A DNA stretch of 64,000 nucleotides. Origin: DAIPJH01 sp036770365 (GTDB lineage Bacteria; Pseudomonadota; Alphaproteobacteria; Rickettsiales; UBA998). Position 1 is the stretch's first letter; every line of letters starts with the position of its first letter. A model generated the notes under the pieces. That model was not told where the DNA came from. It was given only the letters and a program-made list of their open reading frames with translations, and ran no database searches. This document shows positions 25,015-35,036 of the stretch, piece by piece. A program made the position numbers and the translations under genes. The stretch spans positions 17,864-81,863 of the forward strand of contig DAIPJH010000009.1 in assembly GCA_036770365.1 (NCBI GenBank), written 5' to 3'.

Positions 25015-26445
25015 CTAGAACTGAAAATACAAAAACGGGGAGTAAGACTGTGAAATCATCTTCATAACAGCGACCACAAACAAAAGCGCGACCAATAACT
25101 GACGACCAATACCAATATCATGCGCCCAGCTTGGTTGACCATAAGGTGGCACACCTTTCGGCATGAGTTTCGGCACAAAATATACCACCAGATATGCAAT
25201 AACCAACGCCGTATATTCAAGAGTGTTCATCGCCCATGCGGTTCGATCTGTTAAACCAAAACCATTAACACCGATCATACCACGGTAAAAATCAAACGCG
25301 ACCGTCAAATTCTCCGCCTTAAAGCACACCCAACCAATCATCACCATCACAAACGTAAGCGGCCAAGCCAACCATTTTGCATAAGGCTCAGCACCCTTAC
25401 CACCATGTCGCGTCAGAAATTTTTCCAACGCTAAAATACCACCGTGCCACGCACCCCAGAGAATAAACGTCCAGTTAGCACCGTGCCACAACCCACCGAG
25501 CAACATCGTCAGCGAAAGGTTAACATAGGTACGTACCTCACCCTTACGATTGCCACCCAGCGGGATATAAAGATAATCACGCAACCATGTTGAAAGCGAA
25601 ATATGCCATCTACGCCAAAACTCGGTGATGGATTTACTAATATAAGGCTGATTAAAATTCTCGATAAAACGGAAACCCATCATCAACGCCAACCCCACCG
25701 CCATCTCAGAATAACTTGCAAAGTCGAAATAAAGCTGCGCGGCATACGCCAAAATCCCCAGCCAGCTCTCAGTAAAAGTTGGATCACTCAGTGCAAACAT
25801 ACGATCCGCCAGCGGTGCAAGCGTATCCGCAATCAATACCTTCTTAGAAAAACCCATCACAAAACGAATCACACCTTCATTAAATTTATCGCGGGTATGC
25901 GTGCGGTGACGAAACTGCCACGCCAAATCTTTATAACGCAACACTGGCCCTGCAATTAAATGCGGAAACAATACGATAAACGCCGCAAAATCAGTAAATT
26001 TATCAGGTATCTCGGCATCCTTGCGATACACATCCACCAAATAACTAATACAATGAAAAATATAAAATGACACCCCAATCGGCAAGATCACATGGGCAAA
26101 CTGCAATGGCTGTGATCCAAGTGCCTGCAAACCTTCATTAAGTGCCGCAACGCCAAAATTAAAATATTTAAAATACCCAAGCGTAAGTAAATTAGAAACC
26201 ACCCCAAAGCGAAGCAACGCGCTGCGTTTTTTTTCATCTTCTTCTTTTTCAATTTTCTTGGAAAGCACATAACTAAACAACGTTGCCGCAAACAACAACG
26301 CCAAGAAATCAACGCGCCACCATGCATAGAAACTATAGCTAGCAATCAAGATAGTGAGAGAACGATATTTCTGCCCCACTAAATAATAAATCAACAAGAA
26401 AAGAGGAAGATAAACCGTTAAAAAAATCGCAGAAGAAAAAACCAT
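25015..26445 (-). CDS. algI: Alginate O-acetylation membrane protein AlgI (MBOAT family)
   Basis: 476 residues with about ten membrane segments. FSSAIFLTVYLPLFL at the start, FWRRWHISLSTWLRDYLYIPLGGNR in two blocks, and the conserved His region LGGLWHGANWTFILWG are hallmarks of AlgI/DltB-type MBOAT acyltransferases. AlgI passes acetyl groups across the inner membrane to AlgJ/AlgX. The start overlaps the algJ stop (TAATG). The C-terminus ends in YFQF, as is common in this family. Confidence 0.94.
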   Translation of the reverse strand: MVFSSAIFLTVYLPLFLLIYYLVGQKYRSLTILIASYSFYAWWRVDFLALLFAATLFSYVLSKKIEKEEDEKKRSALLRFGVVSNLLTLGYFKYFNFGVAALNEGLQALGSQPLQFAHVILPIGVSFYIFHCISYLVDVYRKDAEIPDKFTDFAAFIVLFPHLIAGPVLRYKDLAWQFRHRTHTRDKFNEGVIRFVMGFSKKVLIADTLAPLADRMFALSDPTFTESWLGILAYAAQLYFDFASYSEMAVGLALMMGFRFIENFNQPYISKSITEFWRRWHISLSTWLRDYLYIPLGGNRKGEVRTYVNLSLTMLLGGLWHGANWTFILWGAWHGGILALEKFLTRHGGKGAEPYAKWLAWPLTFVMVMIGWVCFKAENLTVAFDFYRGMIGVNGFGLTDRTAWAMNTLEYTALVIAYLVVYFVPKLMPKGVPPYGQPSWAHDIGIGRQLLVALLFVVAVMKMISQSYSPFLYFQF

Positions 26446-27644
26446 TATTTCACATCCTTCACCACATCACCACTTACGTCTGGCAATTTAATATCATAGG
26501 TTTTTGAGATAAAACGCTCTGGTATCTCCCAAATCACCACCTTGGGCGCAGATGTCGAAAAATCCGTTTTTTTCAGATAATCCACCATCGGCTGCACAGG
26601 CCCTTTGCCCTCATCCGCGACATTAAGCACATCTGCACCCATCGCAGCTTTCAAAAACCCATCAAAATGCCAATCTTTTTGCGCACTATACGATGTACCA
26701 ACCAACACCACAGGCACAATTTTATCTCCAAACAAATCACCTGAAGGCGCAGCATTGGAAGACACGGACTCGGTTGAACGTGCATTCACTTTCTCACCCA
26801 CGGGACCAATAAGAGAGCGGAATACACCTGTTTTCACATAGCGCAATAAATCACCATCATACGGCTTTTCTTCCCCCAAAGTCGTCGTGTAAATTTCTTT
26901 TGGTGTAATCTCTATCTTTGCATCCACGGCTATTGCTTCTGCGACTGCTTTAGCAACCAATTGCGCCCCCGCAGGTGTCCAATGCGTATCAGTATGCATA
27001 AACATATCACCTGAAGATTTAGCCTCACGCAGAACCACTTCCAAATTAGGAGCGACAATCCCCATCTCATGCACCGCCTTCAAAAAGCGATCATACGTCC
27101 CACGACGTGACTCAGGCAACATAACATTACCCAATTTTTCTTCATACACCCGCGCTTTTGCTGGAATCAACGCCACCACTAATGTGATGTTTTTCTTCTT
27201 CAAAAACGCATTCACATCTTTCATAAACACGAGTTTACTTTGCTCTGCCGTCTGTGCGCCTTTAAGTGCCTCAAACTCTTCTTTTGAGAAAAACCAACCA
27301 TCTTGCCCCAACACTACACCATCACGTCCCGTATGAAACACGCCGTAAGTAAGTGCGCCAAAAGTACCTATCACAGCATCACGTATCGGTAATTCTTCTT
27401 CAAACTTCTTTTCAAATGTAAAAGCGGTACGACCCTGCAACACATCCATCAGTGAGGTTTTATCAGTCACAATTTTATCCGTTTTCATCGCCACAACATA
27501 CACAGCAAGCGCAAATGAAACCAACAAAAACCCTAGAAAAAATAATAGCATAAAAGAGGTTGCTGGACGATAATCCACTGAACCTTCTCCATCACAAGAA
27601 GCTAACACTTCATGTTCTTTATCACGCATACCTAGATTCCTCAT
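26445..27644 (-). CDS. algJ: Alginate O-acetyltransferase AlgJ (membrane-anchored SGNH-like protein)
   Basis: 399 residues with one N-terminal membrane segment (SFMLLFFLGFLLVSFALAVYV in part) and a periplasmic SGNH-like AlgJ/AlgX domain: GQDGWFFSKEEF, MHTDTHWTPAGAQ with the Asp-His pair, and the Ser in VGTSYSAQKDWHFDGF. It lacks the C-terminal carbohydrate-binding module seen in the second copy at 20277, so it fits AlgJ and the other fits AlgX. AlgJ works with AlgI and AlgX in alginate acetylation. Start and stop both overlap neighbours by the TAATG pattern, showing tight operon packing. Confidence 0.9.
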   Translation of the reverse strand: MRNLGMRDKEHEVLASCDGEGSVDYRPATSFMLLFFLGFLLVSFALAVYVVAMKTDKIVTDKTSLMDVLQGRTAFTFEKKFEEELPIRDAVIGTFGALTYGVFHTGRDGVVLGQDGWFFSKEEFEALKGAQTAEQSKLVFMKDVNAFLKKKNITLVVALIPAKARVYEEKLGNVMLPESRRGTYDRFLKAVHEMGIVAPNLEVVLREAKSSGDMFMHTDTHWTPAGAQLVAKAVAEAIAVDAKIEITPKEIYTTTLGEEKPYDGDLLRYVKTGVFRSLIGPVGEKVNARSTESVSSNAAPSGDLFGDKIVPVVLVGTSYSAQKDWHFDGFLKAAMGADVLNVADEGKGPVQPMVDYLKKTDFSTSAPKVVIWEIPERFISKTYDIKLPDVSGDVVKDVK

Positions 27645-30025
27645 TACTTCGGCGATTGCTTAGATTGAATTTTTAAAGTGCCTACAGAAACTCGATCTTC
27701 TATCGTATCTGCATTTTCTTCTTCATCATCCACATCTTCTCCCACGGGTACAGCAGTGACCACCGCTCCGGCATGTATTTCCAACGCATGAAGCTCTTCA
27801 GCCGCCATCTTATTTGAACCCTCCACTGCTTTTTGCAGCCATTTTTTACCTTCTACAACGTTTTTCGTAACACCTTGTCCATGCAGCAATGCACTACCAT
27901 ACATATATTGCGCATCGACAATATCTTCCTCCGCCGCCTTCTTAAAATAAACTACTGCTTTTTCCATATCCTTTGCGCCATTTTCCATCCCATACGCATA
28001 ATAAATACCCAAATCCATATCTGCCTGATCTAACCCGTTTTCGGAGGCTTTACGCAACCAAGCCAAACCTTTTTCAGTGTCTTTAACAACACCACGTCCA
28101 CGAATAAATGCAATCCCAAGCTGACGCATTGCCTCCAACAAACCAAGATCCGCCGCACGCATAAAATACTTCACAGCTTCTACATGATCAACAGGAACGC
28201 CACGCCCCCCAGCATAACATTTACCAATTTCCAACAAAGCATCTTGATTGCCGCCTCGTGCCGCCGCTTTCAAGAAACGAATCGCATCCGTAGTTTGATA
28301 TTTATCAACCTGCCCCCACGAAATAAGCCGCCCAAGTTCAAAAAGTGCTAGTGGGTCGTTTCCTTCTGCCGCTTTCTCAAACCATTTAAGAGCCTGCGTC
28401 TTATCCTTACCTTCAAAGCCACCCATTTTATACATACGACCAATACGTGCCATTAAAGTATAATCTGTTGGCTTAACGCTCGCCAAAGCTTTATCAAAAT
28501 AAGCTCTCGCCTTTGGCTCATCTATTTTTGTCAATACCCCTTCATGATAAGCATCTGCCAACGCCAGCATTGCCATCACATCCCCTTTATCCGCTGCAAC
28601 ACCAAGCCATTTTAACGTCAATGCAAAATCTTTCTGACCAAAGACGCCACTTTCAAAACTATGTGCGAGCAAATTCATTGCGCCAATATGTCCTTTACCC
28701 GCTAGTTCTTCTAATATAGCGCGCCCTCGATCCTTATCAAACACAGGCTCTTTCGGCATCAACATCACACGGGCAAGCTTAACTTTATCTTCCGCTTTCG
28801 TTCCCTTAAGCGCGAGAGCTGCTTGAAACGCCTGCTTTGCCTTTTCATAATCAGGCACACCAAGCATTCCTTCACGATACACACGATACAAGGTATACAA
28901 TGATGAGAAAGACCCTCGCTCTGCCGTTTTTTGCAAGAATGGCATCGCTGATGCCACATCATCTTGAATCATATACCACTCTGCCAAACGGTTGGTCGCC
29001 TTGGTATTACCAGAACCAGCGGCACGTTTTAACCACAACAAGGCCTCATCTTTGGGAACATGGGCATAATAATCCTCACCTTGAAACAAGGCCTCGCCAA
29101 TTTCCATCGCCGCAGAAATCGAACCCGCCGTCGCAGCACGGCGCATATAATCAACAATCTTGCGCTCGCCTGTCTTACCCGCAACCCCCTGAGCAAGCAA
29201 CCGAGCGGCACTCAGTAGCGCACTCGGAGCATTCACTTTTGCCCCTTTTTCATACCAACTAAGAGCTTCCTTAGAATCTTTATTAACCCCAAGCCCCTCC
29301 TCATACACATGCCCGCCAAGCCACGCAGACATGCCATTGCCCTTATCTGCATCAGCACGCAACAACACCAGCGCACGCGCTGTCATATCGTTGGCTGCAC
29401 CACCTGCTTTCTCCTTACCCAAAACACCTGAGCGATAAATGCGTGCCAACGCCAACCCTGCTTCCCCAGACTCCAAAGCCAATGCTTTCAAATAAGCAGC
29501 AACCGCTGCCTTCACATCAGCAGGATGCCCATCATACCCTTTTTCTAACATGACCGCATAACTATAAGCAGAACCTGCATGTCCCGCCTGCATCGCATCT
29601 TGAAACAGGGCAATCGCCTTCGACGTATCAACATCGACCCCACGTCCATCACGGTACAAAATGGCAAGTGCCGTATGCGCCTTAAGCCAGTTATCATCAC
29701 GAATATTCTTAACATCCCCAGCATCAATAGCTTTTTGATAATAACCTGCGGCAATATCAGGTTTTGGAATGCGTACAATCTCTTTAGTCGGCAATTTTTC
29801 ATACATCTGCCCAAGTCTAAAGAATGCCTCAGGTGTTCCCACCTGCTCTAACGCAGTTTTTTGTGCATCAAATGCGACGTCATCACCCTCAAATGCGGAT
29901 TTTTCTATCGCCCGAATCATCGCCTCGGGCAGCAAACCTTCCGCATGAAGCGGCACGGCCAACACCGCACTGAACAACACCCCTAAACCAACACAAACCA
30001 AACGCTGCCGAACAACTCTACGCAT
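27644..30025 (-). CDS. Exported Sel1-like repeat protein in the alginate operon
   Basis: 793 residues. A signal peptide (LGVLFSAVLAVPLHA-EGLLP) without a lipobox cysteine predicts a soluble periplasmic protein. The body consists of Sel1-like repeats of about 36 residues (YQKAIDAGD, GVPVDHVEAVKYFMRAADLG, GVTKNVVEGKKWLQKAVEG). The C-terminal roughly 40 residues are acidic and low-complexity. In Pseudomonas the scaffold AlgK (an SLR lipoprotein) links AlgE to the periplasmic complex; this protein occupies a comparable operon position but is longer and not lipidated. It may shield the polymer or hold AlgG, AlgL and AlgX together. The stop and start overlap algJ and algL. Confidence 0.85.
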   Translation of the reverse strand: MRRVVRQRLVCVGLGVLFSAVLAVPLHAEGLLPEAMIRAIEKSAFEGDDVAFDAQKTALEQVGTPEAFFRLGQMYEKLPTKEIVRIPKPDIAAGYYQKAIDAGDVKNIRDDNWLKAHTALAILYRDGRGVDVDTSKAIALFQDAMQAGHAGSAYSYAVMLEKGYDGHPADVKAAVAAYLKALALESGEAGLALARIYRSGVLGKEKAGGAANDMTARALVLLRADADKGNGMSAWLGGHVYEEGLGVNKDSKEALSWYEKGAKVNAPSALLSAARLLAQGVAGKTGERKIVDYMRRAATAGSISAAMEIGEALFQGEDYYAHVPKDEALLWLKRAAGSGNTKATNRLAEWYMIQDDVASAMPFLQKTAERGSFSSLYTLYRVYREGMLGVPDYEKAKQAFQAALALKGTKAEDKVKLARVMLMPKEPVFDKDRGRAILEELAGKGHIGAMNLLAHSFESGVFGQKDFALTLKWLGVAADKGDVMAMLALADAYHEGVLTKIDEPKARAYFDKALASVKPTDYTLMARIGRMYKMGGFEGKDKTQALKWFEKAAEGNDPLALFELGRLISWGQVDKYQTTDAIRFLKAAARGGNQDALLEIGKCYAGGRGVPVDHVEAVKYFMRAADLGLLEAMRQLGIAFIRGRGVVKDTEKGLAWLRKASENGLDQADMDLGIYYAYGMENGAKDMEKAVVYFKKAAEEDIVDAQYMYGSALLHGQGVTKNVVEGKKWLQKAVEGSNKMAAEELHALEIHAGAVVTAVPVGEDVDDEEENADTIEDRVSVGTLKIQSKQSPK

Positions 30026-31161
30026 TACTTCACCTCTTGCTGTGACGAGGGCTGCCAGAAGAAACAGGTCGCATTACCACCGAGGTAATCATCAATCAAT
30101 GGACGCTCTTTAAACCCTGTACGCTGCATCAACCCATCCAAACGCTGCGCATTCAATGACTCTTGATTATGCGCAAGATAGGCTTCAGTGAACGCCATAT
30201 AATGACGTAGATTCGGACGCGTCGCCAAAAAACCTACATCTTGTTTAAAATAATCATCTGAAGGTCCAGCCACATAATTTTGAGCAGCATGAGGCAAAAT
30301 GAATAATGGTGTGGTCACGCTATCCAAGAAATACCCCATGACACCATCTAAGGTCATGCCATTTTCCTCCACACCATACAGATCTTCACCATGCGTCAAT
30401 GCGATTTCCGCCATTACCGTCAAACTATCCAATGCGTGGCGCATATACCATGTTGCCCGCGCACCACGACGCGTCTCAAGCGGCAAGCTACCATCTTTAC
30501 GCGCATCTTTTAGTGCTTGATGGTAACGACTTACCCCCATTGCATAAAGAGCGTGATCACCTGTATACGCTCCCCATGCCATCTGTACTGAGTCCGCCAA
30601 ATAACGATGATTATTCACATCTACGTCACCGCCAAAATATGTCCCAACACGACGCGCTAAAGGGTCAATCCATGCTTCGATCTGCTTGCGCTGATCCTCA
30701 CTTAATGAAGGCGCGATAATCGCATAATTCACGATCACAGGTAACATGATACGCTTAAGTGCGTAATACGTGTCGTGTGATTCTTCTGTTTTTAGCAAAG
30801 CCCCTGCTTTTGCCCACGTTAACAACAACGCACCGAGATCTTTTTGCGCCTGCTCATCACCCGCCAAAGCACGACCACCTTGTACCATCACATACCACGT
30901 AAAACCTTCCGCACTATTGTCCGTGCCATAACCTTCTGTGGCCTCAAGCTTCTCAATCGGTTCAGGAAGATTTTTGAGTAACTTCTCACCACCTGAAGTC
31001 AAACAAGCTTTACGAGCCGCCATATATGCTTCTTTTTGCAAAGCCCCACGACGCGCATCCACATCAAACAAAATATTTTTCTGCGCCGCTAAGGCAGATG
31101 AAGCAGACATCACCAGCACAAACCCTGACAACACTGCCAATTTAACACGCGTCATCTTCAT
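30025..31161 (-). CDS. algL: Periplasmic alginate lyase AlgL
   Basis: 378 residues with a signal peptide (LAVLSGFVLVMSASSALA). The alpha/alpha-barrel alginate lyase signatures are visible: DVNNHRYLADS with the Asn-His pair, and RRGARATWYMRHALDSLTVMAEIA in two blocks with the Arg and Tyr used in beta-elimination. AlgL cleaves polymannuronate and in Pseudomonas clears alginate that has leaked into the periplasm. It overlaps the algG stop by ATGA and the SLR gene start by TAATG. Confidence 0.9.
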   Translation of the reverse strand: MKMTRVKLAVLSGFVLVMSASSALAAQKNILFDVDARRGALQKEAYMAARKACLTSGGEKLLKNLPEPIEKLEATEGYGTDNSAEGFTWYVMVQGGRALAGDEQAQKDLGALLLTWAKAGALLKTEESHDTYYALKRIMLPVIVNYAIIAPSLSEDQRKQIEAWIDPLARRVGTYFGGDVDVNNHRYLADSVQMAWGAYTGDHALYAMGVSRYHQALKDARKDGSLPLETRRGARATWYMRHALDSLTVMAEIALTHGEDLYGVEENGMTLDGVMGYFLDSVTTPLFILPHAAQNYVAGPSDDYFKQDVGFLATRPNLRHYMAFTEAYLAHNQESLNAQRLDGLMQRTGFKERPLIDDYLGGNATCFFWQPSSQQEVK

Positions 31162-34100
31162 GTGCGTACCTCACATAATTTCTGATTAATACGCTGATAG
31201 AGCCGATCCTGCCCATCTCCATTTAATATCCCAAGCGATCTAAATTTGCAGACCTCATGCTCGGGCAGCGCGATACCAGAAGGACAGCGTGGCGTTGCCA
31301 CCACCCCCGTATTCATAAGATCAAACCGCGACATTAACTCTGGAATAGCCTTGAACCAATCGCCACGAAACAGCTTAGGAGACTGCTGTATAAAGAAATT
31401 ACCCTTCAAAAAGGCAGCAGCAATATCTGCACCACTAATGCCGACACCATTACGTTCAATCCAATTCCCTACCATCGTAAACGCCACTACGGTCGAATAA
31501 GGATCAAGCTCAAAGTCACGATGCGCTTGCGTCGGATCAGCTTTCAAGTCCGCAGTATACCCCTCAACGCCAGCGCGTCGATTGTCATGTAACACATTGT
31601 AGAACACACCAATATCACGACTATTACGAATCTTCACCCCGTCACGATGGTTCGCAAAAAAGCGATTACTCGCAATCAATTTACAATCACTCTCATACAC
31701 AGTGAGTCCATCTTGACCATTGTCAAATCCAGTATTCGCATAGACCATTGACCCGATACTAAGTCGATCCATCATGAAGCCAGAACCATGATTTTTAAAG
31801 GTCACATTCCCAATAATGGTAGTGTCGTTCACCTCACGTGAAATAATAATACCATGCTTTTTGTAAGCACCCCACGCTGTGTTAAAAGCAATGGTCAGAT
31901 AGCGAGAGCGGTCATGTGGGTCAATGCCGTAAATAATATTATCCTTATATTCATTCCCAATCAACGCAACACGATCTGCCTCGAACGAATAAAACCCATA
32001 ATAAAGATTTCGAAAACTATTCTCCGCAATAATTCCATCGGGACGTGCAATGTCCGACGGCTTAAACATCAATAAATCTTTTGGACCTGAAGAAAGTGAA
32101 ACTCCATACGCTTTTGTGCCAGCATAGCCCAAAGCCGTAAAGACACTCCCACCAAAATAGCTATGCGACAAACTCCACGACGTCACGAAAGGACGGAAAC
32201 GATATTTGTCATCAACCCCTGTAAAATTTGGTGCTGATTTTGTTTCAGACCACCCTGTTACATGGGTATCTTGAATATACAATGTCCCCATATTCACAAT
32301 GTAAGCCCCACGCTCTGTGGACAACCTCAAATCATCAACCCCCGCGCCAGAAATCACCAGCGCAGCATCTTTTGCTACCACAATAGGACGGCGCAGAAGA
32401 TACGTGCGACCTTCTTTTTTTATTACCTCATCGCCCAAACCCTGCGTACGCAAATCCAAATACAACGCAGAAATATCCACCACTCCTTTTTCCACCAAAA
32501 TCACTTCCGGAGAGAAACTTTGTTGAAAGCGAGCAAATCCAGCAAGACCAAGCGACGCGGTAAATTTTTGCTGCGCGTCAGGAGCTTCATAACTAACCAT
32601 AGAAACTCTATAATCACGCGCTTCAGGTAATTTTTTTGCCAACGTCAACCGCGTCTCATTCACTTGCAGTGCTTCTTTATTGAAAGCTGGAACGATTTTA
32701 CCGATCGCAGAAGGAACGGGATCTTTTAACAACACGGCATCGGACTTCGTACGAGAATCGTCAATAAGCTTTTGTTCGAAAGCAGTAAGTTCTTGTGGTG
32801 AAGGATGCAGATCACTGATTAAGCTAGGTGACGGCATCGTGTTCCCCGGACTCGCAAGCTGTTGCGGCGGCTGTGTATTTCCTTCCATTCCCACAAGCAA
32901 CCCATAAAAATCAGTACGATAAGCTTGAATACGCGCCGCACTATGAAATGCTTGCACCCGCGCAATATCACCTTTCATCAACTGAATCACTGCCACTGCA
33001 TCACGAATATGATTCGCACGCACCAAGGCGTCTGACACCGATGCATATGCCTGATCACGCAACAGCTCATTGGACACACGTTCAGCAGCAACACGCGCAG
33101 CCCCAACATCCCCTTTAAATGCATAATAACGCGCTATCGCGGTCAGAACACCCGCCTTTGACGCTTGCGCAGATGTTTTTTCTAAAAGCTGTTTAGCAGG
33201 ATCAATCAACCCAGCCCCAAGCAACCGCGTAGACATAACGACCAAAGGATCATCACGCTGTGAATCCGATGCATCTCGACCGGTCATCGCCTTCTCAGCA
33301 AACTTCACCGCCTCCTGAAAACGAGACTCTAACTCAATCCAAGGAGTTTTTTTTTCGTAAAGAGCAACCACGAAATCTGTCAAAGCAATAGCTTTTTGCG
33401 CATCATTTTGTATCACATCCAACGATGTATTCGCTTCTTCTATCATCCCAACCTTTAATTGTGCATGCACAACAGCGCGCCAAGCTTGGTCTTTTTCTGT
33501 TGAGGTAATTGCCGCGACATCACCACGCAACACATCCAACGCGCCCTTTACATCACCCTTTTTAGCAAGGGCCTTGGCAATCGACGCATGCGCCTGCGCA
33601 TACGCCTGCGCCACCTCATCCCAATCATACATTGTCTGATTAGAAGCATTCTTAACGGGCCATATAAGCATCTGTTTTTGCGCCTCAGCAATATTACCCG
33701 CTTCCGTCAAACGCTGAACATATTCACTCAATGCTTTAGGATAATCCTTAGCACTCACCGCCCACTCAAGAGCTTGTGGTACATGTTCCAAACTTTTTTG
33801 TGCCGCAAATTCTTCAGCAAGCATCGCAAAAGTTTTTGCACGTTGTGCAGGCTTCGTAATACGAAGCGCGGCATCCCACGCATGCCCTTGCGCCTGCTTG
33901 ACGCGCAAATCATAATCACTTTTTTTATAAACTTTAGCAATACGCACCCACATATCTGCCGCAATACTACCATCATCGATCTGCGCCGCCACCGTTGCTG
34001 CCCACGGCACTTCACTCATCTCAAGCAAAGCTTTTGCCGCATCTTTCATACGCTTATTTTGATCGTTCTCATCTTTGATACCAGAAAGTGCAGCCAATGC

Positions 34101-34994
34101 TTCTTTCAACGCCGAAACTTTCAATGCCTGCTGCGCAATCTCATTTAAAAGATCATCACGTGCATCATATTTTTTAGGTTCAGCCGCCAAAGCATACTGG
34201 GTCGCCACAGCAAACTGCTTTTCTCCCAATGCAGTTTTTGCTTTATCCAATAATGTATCCGCACGTGACTCTTTATCCATTCCTGCCGCAAACAACGACA
34301 CAGTATCAGGAGACGCTTTTAATGCACGAATTGCCATCAACTGCGATACCACCGCACGCTGCTTCGACGTAATCATAACATTCTTTAAAAGATCGTAGGC
34401 CACACTATCCACGTCTTGCGCAGGAAGAACCTGTAGATTAGGTACGGTCAACAGCGTCTCTGCTAATGCCCCCGCAATATAGGAACGCTTCACACCATCT
34501 TGTTCCTGACGAAGCGCATCAAGCGTTGCTTTCATCACCTTATTGGCTTGGGAAACATCGGCAGGACTCATTTGGCGCAGCAAGTTAATACCTATCCACG
34601 CACGCACAGAGACATTCGACACAAGTCCCATTTGTTGCTGCACTTCGTCCACCCACGCCGTATGTCGCTCAGGGTTGAGTTCTTCAGGCAGCGCATCTAA
34701 CAAGGCTTGCGCCAAACGCACACGCATCCCCTCACGCCCCTGCGGAATAGTCGCCAACACGTCATCAGACTGCTGCAAAAGTTCACGCAAACGGAAAATA
34801 GCGGGATATCCACGCATTCTCTCCGCATCCAACAGCTGTTTATGGGCCTGCTGCACAGAAAGCTGCGTAACCACCACCACAGGAGCTTTCGCCACAATCT
34901 TACCTGCCGCATGCTTGGCTGCAACCTCTGCCGCAGAGGCAGAGCTAACCAACAATACACAGCCCGCAAGCTGAATCAGAGGAAAAATACGCAT
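31158..34994 (-). CDS. algG: Mannuronan C5-epimerase AlgG with a long N-terminal helical-repeat extension
   Basis: About 1278 residues from the ATG at 34994; a GTG at 35003 is also possible. After a signal peptide (LIQLAGCVLLVSSASAAE), residues about 30-740 are alpha-helical TPR-like repeats rich in Ala, Lys and Gln. The last 520 or so residues are a full AlgG: RDYRVSMVSYEAPD, a right-handed parallel beta-helix, the catalytic DPHDRS (about residues 1025-1030), KKHGIIISREVNDT and VRT-type C-terminus. AlgG converts D-mannuronate to L-guluronate within the polymer in the periplasm. Pseudomonas AlgG is about 540 residues and lacks the extension. No stop or frameshift separates the two parts. The extension may replace a separate scaffold such as AlgK. 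Confidence 0.9.
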   Translation of the reverse strand: MRIFPLIQLAGCVLLVSSASAAEVAAKHAAGKIVAKAPVVVVTQLSVQQAHKQLLDAERMRGYPAIFRLRELLQQSDDVLATIPQGREGMRVRLAQALLDALPEELNPERHTAWVDEVQQQMGLVSNVSVRAWIGINLLRQMSPADVSQANKVMKATLDALRQEQDGVKRSYIAGALAETLLTVPNLQVLPAQDVDSVAYDLLKNVMITSKQRAVVSQLMAIRALKASPDTVSLFAAGMDKESRADTLLDKAKTALGEKQFAVATQYALAAEPKKYDARDDLLNEIAQQALKVSALKEALAALSGIKDENDQNKRMKDAAKALLEMSEVPWAATVAAQIDDGSIAADMWVRIAKVYKKSDYDLRVKQAQGHAWDAALRITKPAQRAKTFAMLAEEFAAQKSLEHVPQALEWAVSAKDYPKALSEYVQRLTEAGNIAEAQKQMLIWPVKNASNQTMYDWDEVAQAYAQAHASIAKALAKKGDVKGALDVLRGDVAAITSTEKDQAWRAVVHAQLKVGMIEEANTSLDVIQNDAQKAIALTDFVVALYEKKTPWIELESRFQEAVKFAEKAMTGRDASDSQRDDPLVVMSTRLLGAGLIDPAKQLLEKTSAQASKAGVLTAIARYYAFKGDVGAARVAAERVSNELLRDQAYASVSDALVRANHIRDAVAVIQLMKGDIARVQAFHSAARIQAYRTDFYGLLVGMEGNTQPPQQLASPGNTMPSPSLISDLHPSPQELTAFEQKLIDDSRTKSDAVLLKDPVPSAIGKIVPAFNKEALQVNETRLTLAKKLPEARDYRVSMVSYEAPDAQQKFTASLGLAGFARFQQSFSPEVILVEKGVVDISALYLDLRTQGLGDEVIKKEGRTYLLRRPIVVAKDAALVISGAGVDDLRLSTERGAYIVNMGTLYIQDTHVTGWSETKSAPNFTGVDDKYRFRPFVTSWSLSHSYFGGSVFTALGYAGTKAYGVSLSSGPKDLLMFKPSDIARPDGIIAENSFRNLYYGFYSFEADRVALIGNEYKDNIIYGIDPHDRSRYLTIAFNTAWGAYKKHGIIISREVNDTTIIGNVTFKNHGSGFMMDRLSIGSMVYANTGFDNGQDGLTVYESDCKLIASNRFFANHRDGVKIRNSRDIGVFYNVLHDNRRAGVEGYTADLKADPTQAHRDFELDPYSTVVAFTMVGNWIERNGVGISGADIAAAFLKGNFFIQQSPKLFRGDWFKAIPELMSRFDLMNTGVVATPRCPSGIALPEHEVCKFRSLGILNGDGQDRLYQRINQKLCEVRT

Positions 34995-35036
34995 CACGTT
35001 CACAATCCCATCACTAAGCTACATGCTTACGTGTCA

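Noticed and set aside
27644..30025. Calling the 793-residue SLR protein AlgK
   Set aside because: It lacks a lipobox; the lipoprotein at 37894, next to the porin gene, is the better AlgK candidate.
33588..34148. Plus-strand frame of 186 codons
   Set aside because: It lies antisense within the helical part of algG, is rich in Arg, Cys and His, and has no supporting signal.
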